A DNA stretch of 64,000 nt from Turnera subulata (Eukaryota > Streptophyta > Magnoliopsida > Malpighiales > Passifloraceae), in NCBI GenBank assembly GCA_028386065.3, contig JAKUCV010007821.1:1-64000 (forward strand), in the 5' to 3' direction. The translations under genes were made by a program, and so were the position numbers. Shown one piece after another: positions 1-12,891 of this stretch. A model generated the notes under the pieces. The model searched no databases. It was not told the DNA's origin and worked only from the letters and a program-made list of their open reading frames with translations. The stretch's first letter is position 1; each line of letters opens with the position of its first letter.

Positions 1-934
1 GCATATACTTGCATGGCAAATCACATATACCAAAACAAAACCAACATATCATTTGACAAAACACAAAGACAACATGTTCAAAATCATTTGGCATATCACA
101 TACACAAAATGATTCCTACACATTCTAAGGTGATCATATCACATATGAATCACTTACACGGTTTAGAGCTTCACAAGAAGGCTCCGCTACCACTGTAAGG
201 TTTCCCTAGGCTATATGACATTCATATAGAAGCAAAAAGATGCAGCGGAAGACAAGGGAAACAATCAAGAACACATGTGAAGCTAGTAAACCGTATAACA
301 AATTTTTACATACCTGTAAGATTAGGGTCTTTCACCTAATTGTTGTGTAGAATCAGTAAGAGCAAGAAGAAGCCCTGCTCCTCTACGGTATCCACACGAA
401 CCGTGATCGGCTTCGAGTCGTCACACGAATCAAGCCTCGAGCACTCCCACTTGATGTGCTAGCAACAAGGTAGGAGCTAGTGTGTGTTTGGGGTGTTTTG
501 GAATGCTAATGCTCTTGCTTCTTTCACAAAAAAGAAGAACTCAAAGGAGGTGTTTTCAGAGAGTTTTTGGGGCTACCAAAAACGTGGTGAAGGTGCTGAG
601 AATAAGCTAGAGTCATCAGCTCACAATGCCTATCCCCACACATCCATAATGCCCATACACAACCATGTGAGTGCCAACTCATAAAGGCAAAACAAAGTGG
701 CCAACATAGCCAACATGTTTCCACTAACACTTAGTGGTAGTGGGAATAATCATCACATGGCTGCAATAAAGACTCCACTAATCTGATGCTTAGTGAATCA
801 AACCATCCCAAAAACGACCCTGGTCAAACCACGGTCCAACCGCGGTCCAACCACACCCGGTCCAACCATGGTCCAACCACGGTTCAACCATCTGCTCGAA
901 TCATCGGTTCTATGTGTGTGACCCTGTAGGCACT
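1..934. other. Unassigned non-coding DNA
   Basis: No open frame here resembles a known protein and no LTR ends were found. The stretch has moderate base composition and ends in a short minisatellite. Positions 190-480 read like the untranslated part of some retroelement, but I could not assign it to a family. Confidence 0.5.
822..889. repeat. GGTCCAACC minisatellite
   Basis: About six or seven degenerate copies of GGTCCAACCAC-like units of 10-15 bp follow each other directly. It is a small tandem expansion with no visible coding role. Confidence 0.7.
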
Positions 935-3160
935 TGTAACGTCCGGCAATGAATGTAAAATCTCATTTCTACAATCATAAACAAAGAGCGGCGTCTAGCA
1001 ACACATCATTGCTACCCGAACGACAAGATCAGAACTGATTCACTATGCCTCGGAATATGTCATCGTCCCTTCGTCCCATTATCAAGATTAGACCGAGACA
1101 TGGAAACGTCAATCTCGTGTATGTCTAATCTCGGTTTCTTGATCCTCGAGTTAACCCAGTTACGGATGACTAGGAATAATATCAAGGTACATGATTCATA
1201 TGTTGGATACCTTGACGATCTCAGGTCGGAGGACAATCACATCTATAAGAAAACGCTATCGACATACATAAAACGTTCCATGTAGCGTTCTTATGTGGGT
1301 CGGTCCAGTCAACAAGATCCCCATCTTGTACCCGTATGTAGAATTCGTAACTAATACAATCCTCAACATACGCTAGCCTTATTTTATTATTACAACCCAA
1401 CCATAATAATAAACGACTAGGGACCTTTAAGAATATACATATCAAATACATATACACTAGGGTTATATATACGTGCAAAAGATTATCTCATAATCATATA
1501 TATAGGCATAACCTCAAATATGTACACATGAATACAATCATCCATAGATTGGCCTTTTGGGCATATTACTAACAAAAATGACTTTGGATGGTCTTGCAAA
1601 CCAAGTTGAAACTCACTGGTAATATTGTACTAAGATCTTATGCCCAAGTGTGTAACACGGAACTCAGGTTTTGCAAATGACTTTCCTTAATTAAATTAAC
1701 GGGTCCTAGGTCCCAATCTTTTCCGTAACTTGATAGGATAAATTCCTTAATGCCTAGTACGCTTGCAACCCATGATCTATTGGTGTGTGCTATGCTTGAT
1801 ACATGTGTCAATGTTAGGGCGAGGGTTGTTCATGAGGAGCAACAAGGCTTTTATGTCGAGGAAGGTTTGGATGCTAGCAATCTTTTGGTCCATGAATCAG
1901 GTGAGGACTTATAAACCTTTGTATGCATTACTGCCTATAATGCTCGGTTAATAAACTTGGAACAAGAAGTGGTAATACTTGGTTGGTATTGAATGCTATT
2001 TGCATATGTGCCTACTGTATTGATGTTCTTGTTTGCGTTTATATCTCATTGATGATACTTATATGCAGTATGTCTGATTATGTGTATTGCGTGCCTGTTG
2101 ATATGATATGCCAGTTGAGCATGAGTTTGTTGGTTATGAGATATAACATGTGATATGACTTTGTGGTTTGTGTGGTGATTAGAGGGCTGGAGGCCCGGAC
2201 TTGAGAATAAGATATGAAATCCACACAACCCTGTTTGATCATAACGTATGGCACAAATCTTTAAGCATAATTAAGATTAACGAACTACAATAATAATAAT
2301 AATTCTACTGTGGGGCTGTTGACCGGTTGGTTCGAGCGGGAAGTGATACCCCTCGGGTTTACAAGCGGGATAGCATGGTATATGCGGTTTAGCATATGGG
2401 TCTGTGATGACCGGTTCTATCTCCCTCTTTCTATCTCCCCCTTTCTACCTCCCTCTTTCTCTCTGTCTTTCTCTTTCTCTCACTGATTGTATTGGGCCTT
2501 GCCCTGATTATATTGGGCTTATGCCCTGGTTGTCTCGTGAGACGGGACCGAGCTCGACGCACACAGTAGAGGGCCCTAATAAAACATTCAACCCTAATAA
2601 CAATAATGTACAATGATAATTAAGTGATTAAAGATCAGTGTTGGTTTGAATTCTGATGATGACTTGTTTTGTTCATTGTGACTTGTTTGTGCATTGTGGT
2701 TGCTGTTGCCTGATGCTAGTGTACTTGTAGTTGATTTGTATTTGTATACACTGGTTTAATTGTTTGCGGTGAGACAGTGGTTGGTCTCACCCCCTCACAG
2801 TCTTTTACAGGTTAACTGCTCATTGAGCAATGATGCATATCAGCAGGTGGCAGTGCTTTCCTCCTCCGGTCGGATCCATAGGGTTCATTGCATGCATGTT
2901 GCTATGAATTTTTGTCCTCCGCTGCGTACTTGATTCCATTATATTATTTATTATTTGATTAAATGTTGATCATGTTGTTGATATCGTATCCCGGGTAGAA
3001 GGGCACTTTGGTCACATGTCATGTTGTAATTAATTTAATGGGTTATTTGGGATACGAGTGTTTAGTTGATGATTTTCGTGTCTTGGAAATGATAAGGGCA
3101 GATTAGTCATTTTATATTTAAATTCCATTTTATATTAATAAATGGGGCACGGGCGTTTCA
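935..3160. mobile_element. Probable Ty3/gypsy-type LTR, solo or truncated
   Basis: The left end reads TGTAACGTCC and the right end GGGCGTTTCA. The reverse complement of the right end, TGAAACGCCC, matches the left end at 8 of 10 bases and gives TG...CA termini, as in chromovirus-like LTRs. No coding region lies inside. A pyrimidine-rich tract lies near 2415-2480 and a perfect 8-bp inverted repeat (GGTGAGAC at 2768-2775, GTCTCACC at 2784-2791) further on. No target duplication is found (left flank GCACT, right flank CGCCA), which fits a right border that was joined later to the Tat array. The family is inferred from the termini only. Confidence 0.4.
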
Positions 3161-3857
3161 CGCCATGCCTGGCGGTCATCAGTGGATGGCTGCCCGGACT
3201 TGGCGGTCATCCCGCCATAACTACCCAACCCTCCTGTGTCCACCCGTTTTTTCCTTTTTTGCTCCCGGTTTCCCTTAATTCCTCCCTGATTTGATTCAAT
3301 CGCATAATCAACCCCTAATCAACCTAGAATCACCTCATTTCTTGATTACTACTCCTCCCAATCTTGCCATAAATAATTGATTACAAACCAATCCCCCGTT
3401 TCACGTAAAATCATACCAAAAACACATTTTCTGTTTAAATGATGATTTAACTCTTATTTTCTACGAAAATCAGAGTTGAAATTAGCCTACAAGAAATGTG
3501 TTTATGGGTTGATTAACTCTGGAAGGTCCATATTCCACTAACTTAGGCCCTCAAATACAATCTTAACCCAAAAATGAATCATCTCATTCTAATTGGGTTA
3601 AAATAAACAAGAAAGCCCAAATAAATAAAATAACACAATATTTGAATGAACTGGACCTTAATATATTTTTATCCTGAGATTAAATCTTCTTAGTAATCGT
3701 AAGGTTCAAACATGTAAACCCCAATACATAAAATATATGCTTTCCACTATAATAAATTCTAAATGTGCCTTAGCCAAAGATCAAATTATCTCATTAATCT
3801 TATGGTTCCAGCATATTAAATTAGAGGAGTATTTATTGGTCAAATTTGGGTGTTCCA
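3161..3857 (-). mobile_element. Truncated Tat LTR, copy 0 of the array
   Basis: The sequence starts abruptly inside the GACCGCC/GGCGGTC cluster of the LTR and runs to the LTR end (TGTTCCA, where the other copies have TTCACA). About 950 bp at the left of the LTR are missing, including the TATA region. It abuts the probable gypsy LTR at 3160/3161. Confidence 0.8.
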
Positions 3858-4376
3858 GATGCCCCTCGTTGAAGAGTCCTTAGAAACTAAGGACGAAACA
3901 ACGCAAGAAAGGAACAACCAAATTTGAATGGTTTGATGTAAGTGGTGTGTGTCAATGGTTGGAGCACCACGTGTCCCACTTCAAGAATCATCTCATCCTG
4001 AAGTTTGTTGGTTGTCGGGAATCATCTCATCTCGGGGTTTGCAAGGACCGAGTCCTCGACTTTGTAGGAATCATCTCATCCTAGGTAGTGGATTTTGGGA
4101 ATCATCTCATCCCGAGGTTTGCGATGGAATCATCTCATCCATCGAATCGTCAACAAAATATCTAAAGTCCCAGTTCCCATAGATTCTGGTGATTAAGGGC
4201 CCAGTTCCCTTAAGTATATAAAATATTTTTTTATTTAAAAATCAACCAAAAGCCCCATTCCTTTGGAATTTGGTGATTAAGGGCCCAGTTCCCTTAAGCA
4301 CATAAAACATAATCTGATTTAAAAGAAATCATCGAAAGGCTCCAATCCTTTGGAATTTGGTGATTAAGGGTCCAGT
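3858..4376. repeat. Unit spacer: Tat 3' internal piece plus flank repeats
   Basis: This 519-bp spacer recurs at 5875-6392, 8032-8550, 10202-10720 and 12373-12891, always 518-519 bp long. Its left part is the 3' end of the Tat interior (hairpin plus GGAATCATCTCATCC repeats). Its right part, from about 4158, is genomic flank with repeated TTTGGTGATTAAGGGCCCAG segments, related to 23120-23400. Each spacer ends in CCAGT (CCAGC in the last), the target duplication of element D. Confidence 0.85.
3867..3903. other. PPT-adjacent hairpin, array copy 0
   Basis: The outer stem is CGTTG/CAACG. The internal loop is AAGA/GAAA, where the other copies have ATGA. The inner stem is GTCCTTAG/CTAAGGAC closed by AAA. 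The basal arm touches GCCCCT, the plus-strand image of the polypurine tract AGGGGC. Confidence 0.75.
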
Positions 4377-5874
4377 TGTGAAGATCCGACCTAAAATCAC
4401 TTGTGCCTCTTCACCTATTACTTACACCTTCTTCTTTACCAACACCCATTATCTTTGGAGTCGCCATCCCAATTTTATTATGGGACAAAATTCAGGAAAA
4501 AAAAACCTTTCCTTGAATCCCAATGACTCCGTTTAAAGCAACTGATTAGCGAACCAAAGATAAAGGGCCCGGGGGTTCGTCATGGATGGGAACGTGTTAG
4601 GCTCCCATCCATGTTGGGGCGAAACTTTGGTGAATTGAAGAAGTATGTATGCCTTGTGAAAGTGTGTGTAAGGTGTGGAAGCAAATTACAAAATAATAAA
4701 ATGAAATTTAGACAAAAGGGAAAAAATAAAATGAATGGGCTTGAGTTTCCAACACAAGAAACCACCTACGTACCCCGGCGACCGGGTTCAAAGCCCGCGT
4801 AGTTCTTATTCATGGCATCACACCACTCACATCGTCAATACCATCATCAAATCCTCAAAAAATAGTAAACACAAAGGGATTTAGTATTACATCTTGTAGT
4901 CCTCCTCTAGCACCTTGGTTTGAGTTGAATTATGCACCCACTTTCTTCCCAGTCCTTAGCATAATTTTTTATTCCCTCTTGGTCTACCCTTGCTGCCTCT
5001 TTGTCGATACTACCCACGAAATTCCTCCATATTTTCTACTTATCTAAATATTTCTTGACTTGGAGAAATAGAGTTTCTCCAAGCACCAAAGCTTATTGGT
5101 AGCATGTATAAAAATAGCGATTGATCACCTGAAATGTGAATCGGAGGTCATACTTATAGTGTTTTGGGGGAGTATAGGGGCGTGGAGCTATTTAATGACC
5201 AAGGTCTCAGCCAAAAATTTGGGCCAAAACCGTGTGGAATCAAATTTGGAGCGAAATCGGGAGAAAATCGGGCAATCTGGGCACCCATGACCGCCATGGC
5301 CGGCGGTCATCTGCTGAATGGCCGCCATGTCTGGCAGTCACCTCATTTCTTGGTTACTACTCCTCCCAATAATGCCATAACTAATTGATTACAAATCAAT
5401 CCCCCGTTTTACGTAAAATCATACCAAAAAAACATTTTCTACTTAAATGATGATTCAACTCTTATTTTCTACGAAAATCAGAGTTAAAATTAGCCTACAA
5501 GAAATGTGTTTATGGGCTGATTAACTCTGGAAGGTCCATATTCCATTAACTTAGGCCCTCAAATTCATTCTTAACCCAAAAATGAATCATCTCATTATAA
5601 TTGGGATAAAATAAACAAGAAAGCCCAAATAAATAAAATAGCACAATATTTTAATGAACTGGACCTTAATATATTTTTATCCTGAGATTAAATCTTCTCA
5701 TTAATCGTAAGGTTCAAACATATAAACCCCAATACATAAAATATATGCTTTCCACTATAATAAATTCTAAGTGTGCCTTAGCCAAAGATCAAATTATCTC
5801 ATTAATGTTATGGTTCCAGCATACTCGAAATCTAAAATAGAGGAGTATTTATTGGTCAAATTTGGGTGTTCACA
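4377..5874 (-). mobile_element. Tat LTR, array copy 1
   Basis: The LTR runs from TGTGAAGATCC to TTCACA and is preceded by CCAGT. At 1498 bp it is about 153 bp shorter than its sisters. The loss lies near 5338, where CTGGCAGTCA joins directly to CCTCATTTC. The TATA position reads TACTTATA (5151-5158), a changed form of the TATTTATA seen in the other copies. Confidence 0.9.
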
Positions 5875-5883
5875 GATGCCCCT

Positions 5884-5920
5884 CGTTGATGAGTCCTTAG
5901 AAACTAAGGACGAAACAACG
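5884..5920. other. PPT-adjacent hairpin, array copy 1
   Basis: Outer stem CGTTG/CAACG, internal loop ATGA/GAAA, inner stem GTCCTTAG/CTAAGGAC and AAA loop. This is the consensus form. Confidence 0.75.
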
Positions 5921-6392
5921 CAAGAAAGGAACAACCAAATTTGAATGGTTTGATGTAAGTGGTGTGTGTCAATGGTTGGAGCACCCCGTGTCCCACTTCA
6001 GGAATCATCTCATCCTGACGTTTGTTGGTTGTCGGGAATCATCTCATCTCGGGTTTGCAAGGATCGAGTCCTCGACTTTGTGGGAATCATCTCATCCTAG
6101 GTAGTGGATTTCGGGAATCATCTCATCCCGAGGTTTGCGATGGAATCATCTCATCCATCGAGTCGTCAACAAAATATCTAAAGTCCCAGTTCCCATAGAT
6201 TCTGGTGATTAAGGGCCCAGTTCCCATAAGTATATAAAATATTTTTTGATTTAAAAATCAACCAAAAGCCCCATTCCTTTGGAATTTGGTGATTAAGGAC
6301 CCAGTTCCCTTAAGCACTTAAAACATAATTAGATTTAAAAGAAATCATCCAAAGTCTCCAATCCTTTGGAATTTGGTGATTAAGGGTCCAGT

Positions 6393-8031
6393 TGTGAAGA
6401 TCCGACTTAAAATTACTTGTGCCTCTTCACCTATCACTTACACCTTCTTCTTTACCAACACCCATTATCTTTGGAGTCGCCATCTCAATTTTATTATGGG
6501 ACAAAATTCAGGAAAAAAAACCTTTCCTTGAATCCCAATGACTCCGTTTAAAGCAACTGATTAGCAAACCAAAGATAAAGGGCCCGGGGATTCGTCATGG
6601 ATGGAAGGTGTTAGGCTCCCATCCATGTTGGGGCGAAACTTTGGTGAATTGAAGAAGTATGTATGCCTTGTGAAAGTGTGTGTAAGGTGTGGAAGCAAAT
6701 TACAAAATAATAAAATGAAATTTAGACAAAATGGAAAAAATAAAAAAAATGGGCTTCAGTTTCCAACACTAGAAACCACTTACGTACCCCGACGACCGGG
6801 TTCAAAGCCCGCGTAGTTCTTATTCATGGCATCACAGCACTCACATCGTCAATACCATCATCAAATACTCAACAAATAGTAAACACAAAGGGATTTAGTA
6901 TTACATCTTGTAGTCCTCCTCTAGCGCCTTGGTTTGGATTTAATTATGCACCCACTTTCTTCCCAATCCTTAGCATAATTTTTTATTCCCTCTTGGTCTT
7001 CCCTTGCTGCCTCTTTGTCGATACTACCCACGAAATTCCTCCATATTTTCTACTTATCTAAATATTTCTTGACTTGGAGAAATAGAGTTTCTCCAAGCAC
7101 CAAAGCTTATTGGTAGCGTGTATAAAAATAGCGATTGATCACCTGACATGTGAATCGGAGGTCATATTTATAGTGTTTTGGGGGAGTATAGGGGCGTGGA
7201 CCTATTTAATGACCAAGGTCTCAGCCAAAAATTTGGGCCAAAACCGTGTGGAATCAAATTTGGAGCGAAATCGGGCAATCTGGGCACCCATGACCGCCAT
7301 GGCCGGCGGTCATTTGCTGAATGACCGCCATGTCTGGCAGTCATCAGTGGATGGCTGCCCGGACCTGGCGGTCATCCCGCCATAACTACCAAACCCTCCT
7401 GTGTCCACCCGTCCTTTCCTTTTTTACTCCCGGTTTTCCCTAATTCCTCCCTGATTTGATTCAATCGCGTAATCAACCCCTAATCAACCTAGAATCACCT
7501 CATTTCTTGGTTACTACTCCTCCCAATCATGCCATAACTAATTGATTACAAATCAATCCCCCGTTTTACGTAAAATCATGCCAAAAACACATTTTCTACT
7601 TTAATGATGATTCAACTCTTATTTTCTACGAAAATCACAGTTAAAATTAGCCTACAAGAAATGTGTTTATGGGCTGATTCACTCTGGAAGGTCCATATTA
7701 CATTAACTTATGCCCTCAAATTCATTCTTAACCCAAAAATGAATCATCTCACTATAATTGGGTTAAAATAAACAAGAAAGCCCAAATAAATAAAATAGCA
7801 CAATATTTTAATGAACTGGACCTTAATATATTTTTATCCTGAGATTAAATCTTCTCATTAATCGTAAGGTTCAAACAAATAAACCCCAATACATAAAATA
7901 TATGCTTTCCACTATAATAAATTCTAAGTGTGCCTTAGCCAAAGATCAAATTATCTTATTAATCTTAGGGTTCCAGCATACTCGAAATCTAAATTAGAGG
8001 AGTATTTATTGGTCAAATTTGGGTGTTCACA
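6393..8031 (-). mobile_element. Tat LTR, array copy 2
   Basis: This 1639-bp LTR has TGTGAAGATCC and TTCACA ends and is preceded by CCAGT. It lacks about 12 bp near 7272, where one GAGAAAATCGGG step is missing. A TATA box lies on the minus strand at 7165-7172. Confidence 0.9.
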
Positions 8032-8040
8032 GATGCCCCT

Positions 8041-8077
8041 CGTTGATGAGTCCTTATAAACTAAGGACGAAACAACG
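8041..8077. other. PPT-adjacent hairpin, array copy 2
   Basis: As in the other copies, except that the loop-closing base is changed (GTCCTTAT instead of GTCCTTAG). The rest of both stems is intact. Confidence 0.7.
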
Positions 8078-8550
8078 CAAGAAAGGAACAGCCAAATTTG
8101 AATGGTTTGATGTAAGTGGTGTGTGACAATGGTTGGAGCACCCCGTGTCCCACTTCAGGAATCATCTCATCCTGAAGTTTGTTGGTTGCTGGGAATCATC
8201 TCATCTCGGGGTTTGCAAGGACCGAGTCCTCGACTTTGTGGGAATCATCTCATCCTAAGTAGTGGATTTCGGGAATCATCTCATCCCGAGGTTTGCGATG
8301 GAATCATCTCATCCATCGAGTCGTCAAAAAAATATCTAAAGTCCCAGTTCCCATAGATTCTGGTGATTAAGGGCCCAGTTCCCTTAAGTATATAAAATAT
8401 CTTTTGATTTAAAAATCAACCAAAAGCCCCATTCCTTTGGAATTTGGTGAATAAGGGCCCAGTTCCCTTAAGCACATAAAACATAATTTGATTTAAAAGA
8501 AATCATCCAAAGGCTCCAATCCTTTGGAATTTGGTGATTAAGGGTCCAGT

Positions 8551-10201
8551 TGTGAAGATCCGACCTAAAATCACTTGTGCCTCTTCATATATCACTTACA
8601 CCTTTTTCTTTACCAGCACCCATTATCTTTGGAGTCGCCATCCAAATTTTATTATGGGACAAAATTCAGGAAAAAAAAACCTTTCCTTGAATCCCAATGA
8701 CTCCGTTTAAAGCAACTGATTAGCGAACCAAAGATAAAGGGCCCGAGGGTTCGTCATGGATGGGAAGGTGTTAGGCTCCCATCCATGTTGGGGCAAAACT
8801 TTGGTGAATTGAAGAAGTATCTATGCCTTGTGAAAGTGTGTGTAAGGTGTGGAAGCAAATTACAAAATAATAAAATGAAATTTAGACAAAAGGGAAAAAA
8901 TAAAATAAATGGGCTTGAGTTTCCAACACTAGAAACCACCTACGTACCCCGGCGACCGGGTTCAAGCCCGCGTAGTTCTTATTCATGGCATCACAGCACT
9001 CACATCGTCAATACCATCATCAAATCCTCAAAAAATAGTAAACACAAAGGGATTTAGTATTACATCTTGTAGTCCTCCTCTAGCTCCATGGTTTGGGTTG
9101 AATTATGCACCCACTTTCTTCCCAGTCCCTAGCATAATTTTTTATTCCTTCTTGGTCTACCCTTGCTGCCTCTTTGTCGATACTACCCACGAAATTTCTC
9201 CATATTTTTTACTTATCTAAATATTTCTTGACTTGGAGAAATAGAGTTTCTCCAAGCACCTAAGCTTATTGGTAGCGTGTACAAAAATAGTGATTGATCA
9301 CCTGAAATGTGAATCGGAGGTCATATTTTTAGTGTCTTGGGGGAGTAGAGGGGCGTGGACCTATTTAATGACCAAGGTCTCAGCCAAAAATTTGGGCCAA
9401 AACCGAGTGGAATCAAATTTGGAGCGAAATCGGGAGAAAATCGGGCAATCTGGGCACCCATGACCGCCATGGCCGGCGGTCATCTGCTGAATGGCCGCCA
9501 TGTCTTGCAGTCATCAGTGGATGGCTGCCCGGACTTGGCGGTCATCGTGCCATAACTACCCAACCCTCCTTTGTCCACCCGTTCTTTCCTTTTTTGCTCC
9601 CGGTTTTCCCTAATTCCTCCCAGATTTGATTCAATCACGTAATCAACCCCTAATCAACCTAGAATCACCTCATTTCTTGGTTACTACTCCTCCCAATCAT
9701 TCCATAACTAATTGATTACAAGTCAATCCCCCGTTTTACGTAAAATCATACCAAAAACACATTTTCTACTTAAATGATAATTCAACTCTTATTTTCTATG
9801 AAAATCAGAGTTAAAATTAGCCTACAAGAAATGTGTTTATGGGCTGATTAACTCTGGAAGGTCCATATTCCATTAACTTAGGCCCTCAAATTCATTCTTA
9901 ACCCAAAAATGAATCATCTCATTACAATTGGGTTAAAATAAACAAGAAAGCCCAAATAAATAAAATAGCACAATATTTTAAGGAATTGGACCTTAATATA
10001 TTTTTATCATGAGACTAAATCTTCTCATTAATCGTAAGGTTCAAACATATAAACCCCAATACATAAAATATATGCTTTCCACTATAATAAATTCTAAGTG
10101 TGCCTTAGCCAAAGATCAAATTATCTCATTAATCTTATGGTTCTAGCATACTCGAAATCTAATTTAGAGGAGTATTTATTGGTCAAATTTTGGTGTTCAC
10201 T
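8551..10201 (-). mobile_element. Tat LTR, array copy 3
   Basis: This 1651-bp LTR is preceded by CCAGT and starts TGTGAAGATCC. Its right end is changed to TTCACT. It is otherwise full length. Confidence 0.9.
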
Positions 10202-10210
10202 GATGCCCCT

Positions 10211-10247
10211 CGTTGATGAGTCCTTAGAAACTAAGGACGAAACAACG
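10211..10247. other. PPT-adjacent hairpin, array copy 3
   Basis: Consensus form: stems CGTTG/CAACG and GTCCTTAG/CTAAGGAC with an AAA loop. Confidence 0.75.
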
Positions 10248-10720
10248 CAAGAAAGGAACAGCCAAATTTGAATGGTTTGATGAAAGTGGTCTGTGTCAAT
10301 GGTTGGAGCACCCCGTGTCCCACTTCAGGAATCATCTCATCCTGAGGTTTGTTGGTTGTCGGGAATCATCTCATCTCGGGGTTTGCAAGGACCGAGTCCT
10401 CGACTTTGTGGGAATCATCTCATCCTAGGTAGTGGATTTCTGGAATCATCTCATCCCGAGGTTTGCGATGGAATCATCTCATCCATCGAGTCGTCAACAA
10501 AATATCTAAAGTCCCAGTTCCCATAGATTTTGGTGATTAATGGCCCAGTTCCCTTAAGTATATAAAATATCTTTTGATTTAAAAATCAACCAAAAGCCCC
10601 ATTCCTTTGGAATTTGGTGATTAAGGGCCCAGTTCCTTTAAGCACATAAAACATAATTTGATTTAAAAGAAATCATCCAAAGGCTCCAATCCTTTGGAAT
10701 TTGGTGATTAAGGGTCCAGT

Positions 10721-12372
10721 TGTGAAGATCCGACCTAAAATCACTTGTGCCTCTTCACCTATCACTTACACCTTCTTCTTTACCAACACCCATTATCTTT
10801 GGAGTCGCCATCCCAATTTTATTATGGGACAAAATTCAGGAAAAAAAAACCTTTCCTTGACTCCCAATGACTCCGTTTAAACCAACTGATTAGCGAACCA
10901 AAGATAAAGGACCCGGGGGTTCGTCATGGATGGGAAGGTGTTAGGCTCCCATCCATGTTGGGACGAAACTTTGGTGAATTGAAGAAGTATGTATGCCTTG
11001 TGAACGTGTGTGTAAGGTGTGGAAGCAAATTACAAAATAATAAATTGAAATTTAGACAAAAGGGAAAAAATAAAATAAATGGGCTTGAGTTTCCAACACT
11101 AGAAACCACCTACGTACCCCGGCGACCGGGTTCAAAGCCCGCGTAGTTCTTATTCATGGCATCACACCACTCACATCGTCAATACCATCATCAAATCCTC
11201 AAAAAATAGTAAACACAAAGGGATTTAGTATTACATCTTGTAGTCCTCCTCTAGCTCCTTGGTTTGGGTTGAATTATGCACCCACTTTCTTCCCAGTCCT
11301 TAGCATAATTTTTTATTCCTTCTTGGTCTACCCTTGCTGCCTCTTTGTCGATACTACCCACGAAATTCCTCCATATTTCCTACTTATCGAAATATTTCTT
11401 GACTTGGAGAAATAGAGTTTCTCCAAGCACCTAAGCTTATTGGTAGAGTGTATAAAAATAGCGATTGATCACCTGAAATGTGAATCGGAGGTCATATTTA
11501 TAGTGTTTTGGGGGAGTATAGGGGCGTGGACCTATTTATTGACGAAGGTCTCAGCCAAAAATTTGGGCCAAAACCGTGTGGAATCAAATTTGGAGCGAAA
11601 TCGGGAGAAAATCGGGCAATCTGGGCACCCATGACCGCCATGGCCGGCGGTCATCTGCTGAATGGCCGCCATGTCTGGCAGTCATCAGTGGATGGCTGCC
11701 CGGACTTGGCGGTCATCCCGCCGTAACTACCCAACCCTTCTTTGTCCACCCGTTCTTTTCTTTTTTGCTCCCGGTTTTCCCTAATTCCTCCCTGATTTGA
11801 TTCAATCGCGTAATCAACCCCTAATCAACCCAGAATAACCTCATTTCTTGGTTACTACTCCTCCCAATCATGCCATAACTAATTGATTACAAATCAATCC
11901 CCCGTTTTACGTAAAATCATACCAAAAACACATTTTCTACTTAAATGATGATTCAACTCTTATTTTCTACGAAAATCAGAGTTAAAATTAGCCTACAAGA
12001 AATGTGTTTACGGGCTGATTAACTCTGGAAGGTCCATATTCCATTAACTTAGGCCCTCAAATTCATTCCTAACCCAAAAATGAATCATCTCGTTATAATT
12101 GGGTTAAAATAAACAAGAAAGCCCAAATAAATAAAATAGCACAATATTTTAATGAACTGGATCTTAATACATTTTTATCCTGAGACTAATTCTTCTCATT
12201 AATCGTAAGGTTCAAACATATAAACCCCAATACATAAAATATATGCTTTCCACTATAATAAATTCTAAGTGCGCCTTAGCCAAAGATCAAATTATCTCAT
12301 TAATCTTATGGATCAAGCATACTCATAATCTTAATTAAAGGAGTATTTGTTGGTCAAATTTGGGTGTTAACA
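10721..12372 (-). mobile_element. Tat LTR, array copy 4
   Basis: This 1652-bp LTR has its right end changed to TTAACA. Near 12060-12200 it shares several private variants with copy 5, such as CATCTCGTTATAATT and GAGACTAATTCTTCTC. This points to a recent duplication or gene conversion between the two. Confidence 0.9.
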
Positions 12373-12381
12373 GATGCCCCT

Positions 12382-12418
12382 CGTTGATGAGTCCTTAGAA
12401 ACTAAGGACGAAACAACG
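12382..12418. other. PPT-adjacent hairpin, array copy 4
   Basis: Consensus form with both stems and the AAA loop intact. Confidence 0.75.
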
Positions 12419-12891
12419 CAAGAAAGGAACAACCAAATTTGAATGGTTTGATGTAAGTGGTGTGTGTCAATGGTTGGAGCACGCCGTGTCCCACTTCAGG
12501 AATCATCTCATCCAGGGGTTTGTTGGTTGTCGGGAATCATCTCATCTCGGGGTTTGCAAGGACCGAGTCCTCGACTTTGTGGGAATCATCTCATCCTAGG
12601 TAGTGGATTTCAGGAATCATCTCATCCCGAGGTTTGCGATGGAATCATCTCATCCATCGAGTCGTCAACAAAATATCTGAAGTCCCAGTTCCCATAGATT
12701 CTGGTGATTAAGGGCCCAGTTCCCTTAAGTATATAAAATATTTTTTGATTTAAAAATCAACCAAAAGCCCCATTCCTTTGGAATTTGGTGATTTAGGGCC
12801 CAGTTCCCTTAAGCACATAAAACATAATTTGATTTAAAAGAAATCATCCAAAGGCTCCTATCCTTTGTAATTTGGTGATTAAAGGTCCAGC

